DNA of 64,000 bases from Daldinia sp. FL1419. Lineage: Eukaryota > Ascomycota > Sordariomycetes > Xylariales > Hypoxylaceae. Shown here one piece after another: positions 1 to 9,226 of the stretch. Position numbers and translations under genes: made by a program. The stretch's first letter is position 1, and every line of letters starts with the position of its first letter. Where the stretch lies: positions 124,001-188,000 of the forward strand of contig MU623346.1 in the NCBI GenBank assembly GCA_025201765.1, read 5' to 3'. The notes beneath the pieces are model-generated. The model made no database searches. It saw nothing but the letters and a program-made list of their open reading frames with translations, and was not told the origin of the DNA.

Positions 1-1067
1 TCCACGGGACTGCCTCCGAGGCTATTGCTACTGTCCTGGTTGCTGCTCGTGACAAGTACTTGCGCGAGGCTACGGCGCACATCGCAGACGAGGAGGAACG
101 CGAGGATGCTATTGCTATTCGCCGGAGTAAGCTCGTGGCCCTGGGAAGCGCTGCGACCCACAGTGCTACCAAGAAGGGGGCCCAAATCGCTGGTGTCAGA
201 TTCCGCGCTGTTCCGGTACATGCCGCCGATGGGTACCGGATGACAGGTGCCGAGCTGCGCCGGGTCGTTTTGGAATTGCGTGCTAAGGGCCTTGAACCCT
301 TCTATCTTACCGCCACTCTTGGTACCACTGACACGTGTGGTATAGACGACATGGAGGGCATTGCGTCCGTACTAGAAGAATTGGCGCCCCCTGGCCCCGG
401 TGAGATCTGGGTGCACGTCGACGCGGCCTACGCGGGTGCCTCTCTAGTCTGCCCTGAGTACCAGTATCTTACAAAGTCCTTTGATCGCTTCCACAGTTTT
501 AACACAAACTTACATAAGTGGTTGCTAGTCAACTTCGACTGCAGTGCCGTGTGGGTGCGCGACCGCAAGCACCTGACTGATGCTTTGAGCGTCACGCTGG
601 CGATCCTAAGTAACCAGCACACGGACTCCGGGCTCGTGACTGATTACCGTGACTGGCAAATTCCGTTTGGAAGGCGGTTCCGATCCCTCAAGGTTTGGTT
701 CGTGATACGCACATATGGTATCGAGGGTCTGCGCGCGCATATCCGGAAGCACATCAAGCTTGCAGAGACGTTTGGCGAACTCGTAAAGACGCGGCCAGAC
801 CTGTTCGAGATTGTGACAGGCCCGCGGTTCGCGTTGACGGTACTCAAGCTAGTAAAGAAGGAATCGACACTAGAGGAGCAAAATGCGCTCACTAAGAAAG
901 TGTACGACGCCGTAGTAGAGGATGGCCGGATCTTCCTGTCGAGCACTGTGGTCGGCGGTGTGTTTGCCATCCGACATAATCCAGCTACGCCCAAAGTAGA
1001 AGAACATCACGTTAAGAAGCATTTCGAGGTCCTAGTCGAGGTCGCCGAGAAGACACTTGCTGCTTAG
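1..1067 (+). CDS. Aromatic-L-amino-acid decarboxylase-like protein (PLP group II), 5' partial
   Basis: The frame is open from base 3, so the gene begins before the window. Visible motifs are GTASEA at the left edge, the PLP-contacting HVDAAYAG (about 415-438), the Schiff-base lysine in NTNLHKW (Lys codon 516-518) and the family block DSGLVTDYRDWQIP with GRRFRSLKVWF. The His that stacks on PLP in animal enzymes appears kept (ATHSATKKGA). These enzymes decarboxylate Trp, Tyr or Dopa to amines in the cytosol. Oddity: by alignment with the animal loop, the residue matching human DDC Tyr332 is Ile (codon 603-605, in VTLAILSN). Replacing this Tyr with Phe turns plant and insect relatives into aldehyde synthases. 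The substrate cannot be read from sequence. Family assignment is firm, reaction is not. Confidence 0.93.
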   Translation, partial: HGTASEAIATVLVAARDKYLREATAHIADEEEREDAIAIRRSKLVALGSAATHSATKKGAQIAGVRFRAVPVHAADGYRMTGAELRRVVLELRAKGLEPFYLTATLGTTDTCGIDDMEGIASVLEELAPPGPGEIWVHVDAAYAGASLVCPEYQYLTKSFDRFHSFNTNLHKWLLVNFDCSAVWVRDRKHLTDALSVTLAILSNQHTDSGLVTDYRDWQIPFGRRFRSLKVWFVIRTYGIEGLRAHIRKHIKLAETFGELVKTRPDLFEIVTGPRFALTVLKLVKKESTLEEQNALTKKVYDAVVEDGRIFLSSTVVGGVFAIRHNPATPKVEEHHVKKHFEVLVEVAEKTLAA

Positions 1068-1483
1068 GAGTACAATGGAAGAAAAAGGGGGTCTAGTTAA
1101 GTAGAAGTGCATTATAGAAGTGTGTTAGATTACAATGCTAAATAAACTAAATAAGCGTAGATATGCGTATGCTATTTCGTTGCTCGTGATTTTATGATTC
1201 CTAATGCCTCATCAATTTCCAGCCTTGGGCACTATTTAATGCTGAAAATTGCTGAGAGGCGTAAACATCTACTTCCCCTGAAAAGGAGTCGTGACAAAGC
1301 AAGCGGTATTTCTTTTCGTTCTTTTTTTTCTTCCTTCCCCCTTTTTCCAATGGTATCGACCGTACGCCATCCTCTTTGCTACGATGGACCCCCAATAACA
1401 ATGCTAATATAGGAGAAATGTATAACGTATTTAGAAGAAGCGGCAACGAGTATATAGTATACGGACAAAAGAGGCGAAAGTCA
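1068..1483. other. Intergenic spacer between convergent genes
   Basis: AT-rich spacer between the decarboxylase stop and the 3' end of the minus-strand RS-rich gene. It holds a pyrimidine tract near 1318-1350 and presumably both 3' UTRs. Nothing else seen. Confidence 0.6.
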
Positions 1484-2107
1484 TTACCAAGAATCGCGGC
1501 GGCTTCTTCTAGCACGGGACTCCCGATCTCTATCCCATTCTCTCAGGACTTCATCGTGGTACCCCCTATCGTACCGGGATTGCTCGTAATATTCGTCGTC
1601 GTTGATATACCTCGGGTCCTCGTGCCGCCTCGTGTCCACCGACTGTACTCGATTATGACGATCCCTCCGGCTGCGGGCTATCTCTGCCGTATCCCTCCCT
1701 ACGCTGTGATCGCTCCCACCACCGCCGCCACCGCCGCCGCCGCTCCTATGTCGACTACTACTCCATCTATCCTCGCTGCCTCTAGTACTCCTACTTCTCC
1801 TCCTACTTTCACCACTCCGATCCGAGCGGTCGTACGAAGCGTCTCGATCTTGCTGTTGGTCTCGCCTTCGCCGCCGGCGGTCGTTGTTATCCCGCCCTTG
1901 TGGTTCCCCGCGCTCCTTCCGTTCTTCGTGCTTCCGTACTTGGTTCTCGATGTTCCAGGCTAGCCCGATGCCAATCATGCCCAGCACCAGCGGCTCCTTC
2001 CACGTGAACGGGTGCTCTTTTTCGAGCTCCTTGCGCCGGGTCCGGTGTTCGGGGTGGGCCCGCGAGGGCATGTAGTTGCGCGGGTTGACGGGGGCGAGTT
2101 TTCCCAT
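1484..2107 (-). CDS. Small membrane-anchored, RS/RD-rich protein of unknown function
   Basis: Single-exon frame of 207 residues starting MGKLAPVNPRNY. The N-terminal third is basic and contains one hydrophobic stretch (about residues 39-52, LVLGMIGIGLAWNI) that could span a membrane. The rest is strongly charged and low in complexity, rich in Arg, Asp and Ser with a run of nine Gly near residue 125. Proteins with this kind of start are common as hypothetical proteins in filamentous ascomycetes, but I do not recognise a named family. The absence of stop codons over 600 bases and a plausible ATG support it as real. The Arg/Ser tail resembles RNA-associated disordered tails, which is only compositional. 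Confidence 0.7.
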   Translation of the reverse strand: MGKLAPVNPRNYMPSRAHPEHRTRRKELEKEHPFTWKEPLVLGMIGIGLAWNIENQVRKHEERKERGEPQGRDNNDRRRRRRDQQQDRDASYDRSDRSGESRRRSRSTRGSEDRWSSSRHRSGGGGGGGGGSDHSVGRDTAEIARSRRDRHNRVQSVDTRRHEDPRYINDDEYYEQSRYDRGYHDEVLREWDRDRESRARRSRRDSW

Positions 2108-4398
2108 ATTTTTTTTAGGGGAGGGGGGAGGGGCGGAGGGGGTGTTTTCGCTAATGGATATTTTATGGTTGCGCTGTATTGTATTGACTTCGACTTGATA
2201 GGGAATAATGATTTGATCGTGGTTTTTTGTTTTTTGGGGGGGGATAATCGAATTTGTGATTAGATGTTTTGACTATGACTATAATACAGAGACATCATCC
2301 ATGTGGACACACGAATCCGCACCCTCAGATATATATATATATATATAAGTACGCTACTAACACGTTGAAGGGGATCGTGATACGCAAGCGAGCAAGCGGG
2401 AACCCCAACAAGCCAGCCAGTTAGTCAGTCAGCTCGCACAGCAGCAGCAGCAGCCGAAGCGAGAAGGATTCCACGGATACACACATACGTGTCCGGCACT
2501 AGCATACCGGAGTTGCACTCGCCGCCAGAGTGATGTGCGTAGATGGCGTCGGATGCCATCATCGAAGATGCAAGAACGCGGCTATTCGACGAAAAGAAAG
2601 GGATCAGGGGTCCCGGCTCGGCGTATGATGTCATCCCCAGTCGAGCGGCAGCGAGGGCGTGGCTACTTATTCCTGATTTGGACTGGGCGGGCTTGCTTTT
2701 TAGGACGTAGAACCCCGGATCAGCAGGAGATCCTTGCCCACGCCTATGACGACGCCGCCAACCGCCAACGTTAGCAGTGCCGGACATATCTGGGAAACGT
2801 TTGTGTAAGGCAGTACGGACTAGACTTAACTGGTTTCCAACGAATTCGAGTTGGTCGTAATGGAAAATGGATCCCCCTGAAAGCTGGGATTAGTGTAGAT
2901 CGAGATTCGCCGCCCATCGATGATTTTTATGTCTCGTCCCTTTTCCCCTTTCCCTTTTCCCTTTTCGAATATACGATAACCCTCCATCTGTCTCCCCCCC
3001 TTAAAACTCGCATGGTAGAAATGGTAGACCGGCTACCTGCTGGCATCATTATCGTAATTCTCATTTTTCACGCTTTGCCAGAGAAATATAACGTTGAACC
3101 TGCCCGTTGGACTTCAACGGCGCGAGATATCTGGCTGTATTGCTTCTTGTGGGATTTCGGCCGATTCTTCCTGATCGCAACCCTTGATTTCGCTCTGGGA
3201 AAGCTACGTTTAAATAGACCTTCCATTTCGTCCACGGGAGAGTTTGTACAGATATAAGCGTGAGCGCGGAATTGCTCATTATTTCGCCATTAGACGAGTG
3301 TCCGCCAATCATATGGCTTCGTGGGGAGACAGTAGAGCCAGAAGTGTCGGGCACATGAGAAATCCTCTACACCATGCTTCTTGTATTCTACGGTTCTTGG
3401 GAGTTAATTCACCATCTTCGACTAGTCCTGATGAGCTTCTCCATTTGCGTTCTGGTTTATTTCCACCAAATAGAAAGGGTTAAATAGAGAAATAATCCGC
3501 GTTGATTCAAGCCCTAGTCTTGTCACCAAGTGGAATAATTGTATCTTCTAAGGATTCTCATCTCTCTCCAAATCTCCAAGAAATCTCCCTTTTGAACTCA
3601 GGTCCAAAGCGCACCTTTCGGTTCCTGGAGGATTATAAACTGTACCTATTTATCTATAGTTCCAACCCCTGGCGAGAGCGATCGACTCAACACGGCTCCG
3701 AGGATATTTTGTATTGCACATATAATCAAGGAGGAAGTTTCCAACATTTTAATAATCGGAACCGGCTCGTGTAGCCCCTGAGTGATATCGGTCTACGAGT
3801 TACGTAAAGCAGTAGAGTAGGTATATAATCTAGGGGACTGGGGTATAACGTAATTGCAACTTACTATTCCGTGCTTTCTATCTTCTCTTCTTTTTGTCAG
3901 TGTGGTGGAAAGGGAGGGTAGCACCCACGTGTGATGGCATATGGCCGCCTGGAGGTCTATAATACACTATTGAGACGTCTGAAATCCGTGCCCATTAGCT
4001 ACCACGCCAGGGGCCATGGCTGTTTGGTCCGCAGATATCTTAACCAAGGCAAGTTCTCGGATAGCAAAGTTGTTATATTGTGGTGATATTACAGGAGACC
4101 GCCCTCCCTGAGCACCGAATCCCGATCATTGTGTCAGCTTACACGAAGGGCGCATAGAGATACCCCGCCCGCCATCGAATCCTAAATCTTTTCATGTTAG
4201 TGTATAAATTAATGTATTTTGGAACCATGAGATTAATCGTGTTGGATATTCTATACACATTGTTTCGACTCGTGCTGCTAACTCGAGAGTATTATCTCTT
4301 GCGTGCGTACCCCTGAAGGCGCCCCTTAAATAAATATTCAACACAAATCGACGATATTTGAGCCCCTTAGATTGAAGCTTTAGGCCACGATAGACGGA
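2108..4398. other. Long intergenic region with simple repeats
   Basis: It holds the presumed promoter of the minus-strand gene at left and of the ATP-grasp gene at right. Simple repeats are a G run near 2236, (AT)n at 2329-2347, (CAG)n at 2438-2453 and a CCCTTT-type tract at 2938-2965. A minus-strand 120-codon frame (2425-2787, MSGTANVGGWRRR...) exists but has no recognisable domain. An alternative frame at its 5' end encodes a hydrophobic segment. I cannot support a gene here. Confidence 0.5.
2329..2347. repeat. (AT)n microsatellite
   Basis: Uninterrupted AT dinucleotide run in the spacer upstream of the RS-rich gene. Confidence 0.9.
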
Positions 4399-6493
4399 AT
4401 GTCAGGAATTATCGTTATTCAAGATAAGAATAAACATCAAGGTGGGTGTCATAAGCACGCTTCTACTATATGTTGTCTTATTTATACCTATCCCCTCCAG
4501 CGTCGGTCTCACAAAACATATCAATATAGCTAGATTCGAATACCACTGGAAAGCACACGTTACTACTACTATAAAGGGGGCGGCAGATTTTACACCTTGG
4601 CAATCCATCGATCTATTCTTTAGAGAAATATCCAGGTCTCCTGGGTTTTCATGGCCTGAGAGCGAAGAGAATGCTCATCTCTTGATCAAATTATCCTCCG
4701 ACGATTACCGCCGGATTTCCCCTGAGGAATTTGGATCCCTGGTAGCATTTCAGTTTGTGCTTGATAGCCTCTCGATTGCCGGTAATGAATCTGTGAGCAT
4801 TGCTAGGTTGATCATACCGCAATCGAATGGATATATTGTGCGATCTGATATTATCCCATTGCGACTACTGGACTGTCCGTCGGTACGAAGCGCTGTGAGC
4901 TTTTCGGGACCGCACCGGTTCTTTGATGGAGAGCCTATCGGCATTGAGAGCGTGGATCAGTTTCCAAACGCCTTTCGGGCATCTGCAGGGGGGTTACTTC
5001 TGAAACCCGGCAACCCAACTGGTACTGATACGTCCGAGTCACTAGTAAGTTCTCTGGATCTCGAATTACGGTATCGGTTGTCGTTCCCATGGCTGTTAAC
5101 TCAAGTACCTAAACGTCAAACACTAGCTATTGTTGACGGGGGTACTTCCGGGCCCGACCACGGAGGGCCTGGGACAAGCATATACGCAGCGGCCGCGGCT
5201 TTAGACATCGACGTGGTTGTGCTTGATAAATCTACCCATTGGATAAATGATCCACGCTATATTCACTGGCGAAAAGCGTCTATTGCCTTCGATACGCTGC
5301 CCCACATAGATGCTGGATTTACAGACCGAATTGTAGACGCTGTGCGCTCATACGACGGACAAATTGATGGTCTGGTGACGTTTCGCGATCATTACAAGGC
5401 TCCTGTTGCTGAAGCTGCCTTGAAGCTGTCGTTGTCCACGTGCCCCCCTTCAGCATATGAGATCGCCACTGACAAGTTCAAAACGAGCGTCTCCGAGGGA
5501 CATCACGCATATCAAGCCTCTAGCTTCGAGCAGGCTGCTCGACTAGTGCAAGAGAAAAACCTGGAGTTCCCATTGATCATAAAACCTTGCAATGGATTCC
5601 TCTCCGAAGGTGTGTTCAGGGCAGAGAACCTTGTGGATATTAAAGACGGTATACAAGCCATCAACACCGAGAGACATGGCTTGGAATTTGTCATCGAGAA
5701 ATATTGCGAAGGGCCAGAGGTAGATGCGAACTTTGTGCTATGTGATGGAGAAGTAGTCTTCTTCGAAGCATCCGATGACTTTCCCAAGGGAGCGGACGTA
5801 AACGGCCAGGGCAATGTCAAAACCTTCATCGAGCTCGCCAATGTTCTCCCATCCAAACTTCCAGAAAATGAGCTTGCTATACTTCGGGACTCGCTACACC
5901 AGAGCCTACTCCGGGTGGGGTTCCAGGACGGATTCTATCATCTTGAAGCCAGGGTTGAAAACTCGAGCATGGAATACGTGGTGAAGAACGGCGTTTTCGA
6001 CTTAACTGAGAAGTCCGTTCCTGCTAAAGGACCACCGTCCGCCTGGTTGATCGAGATCAACCCACGACCGCCGGGAATCCAAGCCTTGGAGGCGGTCAAA
6101 TATACGTACGGAATAGACTACCGCGGACTCGGCCTACTATTTCCCCTCGACGACAAGGACCGCATCAAGCAGCTCTCACACCCATTCAAGTTCCCGCTTC
6201 CGTTTGGAAAAGGACCCCAGTACTGGTGCGAAATGGTGTTTATCCCGGTCGACAAAGGCGGGGTGTACGAATCTGGCGATGTGTGCGCGGAGCTCTTCGA
6301 TAGACGTCCCTATCTCGCGAGTTGCGTCTCGAGGAGCTTTTGCTTCCTGAAAAAGGGGGACCGCGTATTGGGCCCTGCAAAAGGGGTTAACTCTTGGGTG
6401 GCATATTTTAACATCTATTCACGAGAAAGTCGTGAGCATCTGTTGGAAATCGCCGATACTATTAGACGCGAGGTTACATTTTCTATCGTATAG
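4399..6493 (+). CDS. ATP-grasp ligase (carnosine synthase / amino-acid ligase-like)
   Basis: The long frame has no ATG before about residue 500, so translation must start in a short upstream exon. A likely one begins at ATG 4399 (MSGIIVIQDKNKHQ). Joining 4441 to 4530 (88-base intron, donor GTGGGT) or 4445 to 4501 both restore frame, giving about 670 residues. The C-terminal half is an ATP-grasp fold: nucleotide-binding IIKPCNGFLSEGV, then FVIEKYCEGPEVDANFV, GFYHLEARV and the Mg-binding EINPRPPG (about 6054-6080). Such enzymes make amide or peptide bonds through an acyl phosphate. The N-terminal part has a preATP-grasp-like segment (VVVLDKSTHW) and a front region I cannot place. No carrier-protein or NRPS gene lies beside it. 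Substrates are unknown. Confidence 0.85.
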
Positions 6494-6720
6494 TTAGGAG
6501 TAATGTGTCTTCGTAAATAGACGCTGCGAGCTTCCCGAGCTATATCATGCGAATATTTGATAATTTGATTTGAGGATTTTATTAGGCGAGTACCTATACT
6601 ATAAGTATGGGTTACAAGACTTTGAAAAGGAAAGTTATAACTATATTAGTTAATTGATATGTCAATCCTAAGTTTAACCCGAAGTTGAAAGTTGTTGCAA
6701 AAGGAAGAGAAATCAAGCTG

Positions 6721-6728
6721 TGACGTCA
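6721..6728. promoter_or_regulatory. CRE-type octamer TGACGTCA
   Basis: Perfect TGACGTCA palindrome about 380 bases upstream of the ALG5 start. This is the classic ATF/CREB bZIP target. Whether it is occupied is unknown. Confidence 0.4.
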
Positions 6729-6890
6729 ATCTTTAAGGGTCCTGAAGCTATGTACCTAACTAAAGCTCCTTAGCGGTAGATCCCCTGACGGCCTGCCAGA
6801 GCTGAGGCATTCTAGAGCTCTAATTGGCTAGCCTTAGAGACGTGGCTTCTTCTGCCGTGTTGCAGGTTAGCAAGCTTCGGGTGCGAGCAA

Positions 6891-6908
6891 TCGCATATCG
6901 ATATGCGA
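6891..6908. repeat. Perfect 18-base palindrome
   Basis: TCGCATATCGATATGCGA reads the same on both strands. It lies about 200 bases before the ALG5 start and could be a dimeric factor site or a small cruciform. Confidence 0.55.
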
Positions 6909-6954
6909 CTTCTACTTTGTAAAGGAAAGGAAAGAGCAAGGTAGAAATACAATC

Positions 6955-6990
6955 AAGTGACGACCAATTAATGTAATTAATACGTCACTT
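6955..6990. promoter_or_regulatory. Inverted repeat with two CRE half-sites
   Basis: AAGTGACG at 6955-6962 and its reverse complement CGTCACTT at 6983-6990 flank a 20-base AT-rich centre. Each arm carries the TGACG half-site also present in the octamer at 6721. It is about 115 bases upstream of the ALG5 ATG. Confidence 0.45.
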
Positions 6991-7105
6991 AATTGTCCGA
7001 CTAATCTTATCATCGACTCTTTTTTTTCCTCTTGCAACGAAAATCACCTCCAATGTTGAAGACCCTCAGGTGCTCAACTTCCTGTCGCGCCCGGGGATCG
7101 CAACC

Positions 7106-8408
7106 ATGGATCTCCTCGATTCCATCACTTCAACTGCCACTTCAATCTTGAAGGAGACACCCCCGCATACCCTATTCGCAGCATTTGCTATACTGCTTGT
7201 ACTTGCATTTTACAGCGTACGAATACGATAATATATCTTTATCATGGTAACATACAACTCGACTAACCAAACCACAGCTCTACGCCGTCCTCCACTTCAT
7301 CGCGCCAAAACCCCGAGCCGTCCTCCCCTCCGAAAAGACCTACATCACCACCACACCCACCGGCACCGAGCGCCGGCAACTCCCCTGCTGGCACGACCGG
7401 TGGCTCGCCGACCGACACGCAAGCGAAGCCCGGTCCAGAACCGACGGCCCAAATCTCTCCTCCATCGCCGACACCGGATCCATCGAGCCCGCCGAGGTAC
7501 GCATGAGCGTGGTGTTTCCCGCGTACAACGAAGAAGACCGGATCCTGCCCACGCTCGAAGAAGCAGTAGAATACCTCGACGCGACGTTCGGTCGGGACCC
7601 GCACCCCAAGCACAAGGGCCTGCCCAAACGAGCCCCCGCCCCGACGCATCGACACGTTAAGAACGCGCCGAGGGAGGACCTGGCCGGGTACGAGATCATC
7701 GTCGTGAACGACGGCAGCAAGGACCGCACGGTCGACGTGGCGCTGGACTTCGCGCGGAAGCACGAGCTCCACGATATCCTGCGCGTGGTGACGCTCGAGC
7801 GCAACCGCGGCAAGGGCGGGTGCGTGACGCATGGGCTGCGGCATGTTCGGGGGGAGTACGCGCTGTTCGCGGATGCGGACGGGGCGTCCAAGTTTAGCGA
7901 TTTGGGGAAGCTGATAGAGGGGTGCGAGGAGGTTGTTGATGGCTGCCATCGCGGCGTGGCCATTGGGAGTCGGGGACATTTGGTCGGTAGCGAGGCGGTT
8001 GTTAAGAGATCTGCCCTGCGCAATTTCCTCATGCGCTCGTTTCACCTCGTTCTTATGATCCTCACGCCCCCGGCTACTTCGCGGATCCGGGATACTCAGT
8101 GTGGCTTCAAGCTATTCTCGCGCGCCGCCTTACCTCATATCGTTCCGTACATGCACGCCGAAGGCTGGATCTTCGACATCGAGATGCTTATGCTTGCCGA
8201 ATCGGCTCCTGCTGTCCCGGTGCTCGGTAGCGACGGTGCTGTTATTGGCAGTAGTCCGGGTATCAAGGTTGCCGAGGTGCCGATTGATTGGCACGAGGTC
8301 GGTGGGAGCAAGCTTAATGTTATACAGGATAGCATTAAGATGGCCATTGGTCTGGCTGTGCTACGGGCTAGTTGGATGATGGGTGTGTATCGTCGACGGT
8401 TGACGTAG
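7106..8408 (+). CDS. ALG5: Dolichyl-phosphate beta-glucosyltransferase
   Basis: Two exons, 7106-7216 and 7278-8408, with a 61-base intron carrying a CTAAC branch site; 413 residues. Alg5 moves glucose from UDP-glucose to dolichyl phosphate on the ER membrane, supplying donor for N-glycan precursor glucosylation. Residues about 24-46 form the N-terminal membrane anchor. A GT2 fold follows: MSVVFPAYNEEDRI, IIVVNDGSKDRT, NRGKGGCVTHG, the metal-binding DADGASKFSDL, and the late DTQCGFKLFSR and EVPIDWHEVGGSKL blocks typical of Alg5 rather than Dpm1. The ATG is chosen because exon 1 ends in phase 0 and supplies the anchor. A proline-rich insert lies between FGRDPHP and GYEIIVV. Confidence 0.95.
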
Positions 8409-9226
8409 ATGTAGATGTTAAAGGGGAAAGGCGCGTGGGGGAAGTGTTGGGTGTATAAAATGGTTAAAATGGTAAAATCGCTAGAGGCTATGGAATAGCT
8501 CGTACATACTGATCATATAGAATCAGTGCTGTTGCGTTGTATTACTGCATGGCGTTTGATTTTTCGACGTTGCGTTAGATATCCGGTGGAATAGAGAAAA
8601 GCTCTACCCCTGACTTATCCCTATTGTTTGAAATTTGGAGTCGTGATATGAGTTTTGATAGCTATAGCTTTTAACCATGGTATATAAAGCAACCCGGGGA
8701 TATCCCTGGGCTCGTTATAAGGGGGTGTCAACAACTATCCAACATCCCCAACCCTTCAGATGCTGTGTATACCTATATCCCCCCATATTAAGGCGAACAA
8801 CAAATCACGTCTACCGGGGAAGCACACGAAACAATTCAACCAATGCTCATTTCACAAGGCATCAGTCTTGTCGGTCTCATTTGAATCATTAGAATTAAGT
8901 ACTGATATATATCCGTTAAGCCATAGATCTAATCTTCGTGTTCCTCTCGTGTCTCTTCCCGAACCGGGCCAACTAATATCAAGCCCAAATATAGGCCCGA
9001 CGACCGAGTAGAGATGTATTCTGTATCCTCTTGGATTGCTTTGCCCGCGTATAAGTAAATCCCCTTTCTCGTAACTGCCATTTCCGAAAAGCTCGATACC
9101 GGGCGTCGTCGTCCGCTCGGCTTCTCTTCTGTTTCGGGGTATACCGAACCTAGAGTCCCCAGTGATCTCTCATCCCCCCCTCCCCCCTACACCATTCATA
9201 ACATACTCAAAACATCTCACGACTGC
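8409..9226. other. Intergenic spacer between convergent ALG5 and ERG1
   Basis: Holds the two 3' UTRs. A C-rich tract lies near 9174-9187. No convincing coding frame. Confidence 0.6.

Larger units (their letters stand above)
6494..7105. other. Intergenic region upstream of ALG5
   Basis: It contains the 3' end of the ATP-grasp gene and the ALG5 promoter. Notable are a CRE octamer, an 18-base palindrome and an inverted repeat (separate entries), plus a T-rich tract just before 7030. Confidence 0.6.

Noticed and set aside
3012..3774. Three plus-strand frames of 79-90 codons in the spacer before the ATP-grasp gene
   Set aside because: No domain, no splice-consistent joining and low-complexity AT-rich context.
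7263..8045. Long antisense frame of 260 codons opposite ALG5
   Set aside because: It lies entirely over a well-supported ALG5 exon and intron, has no domain and reflects GC-rich codon use.
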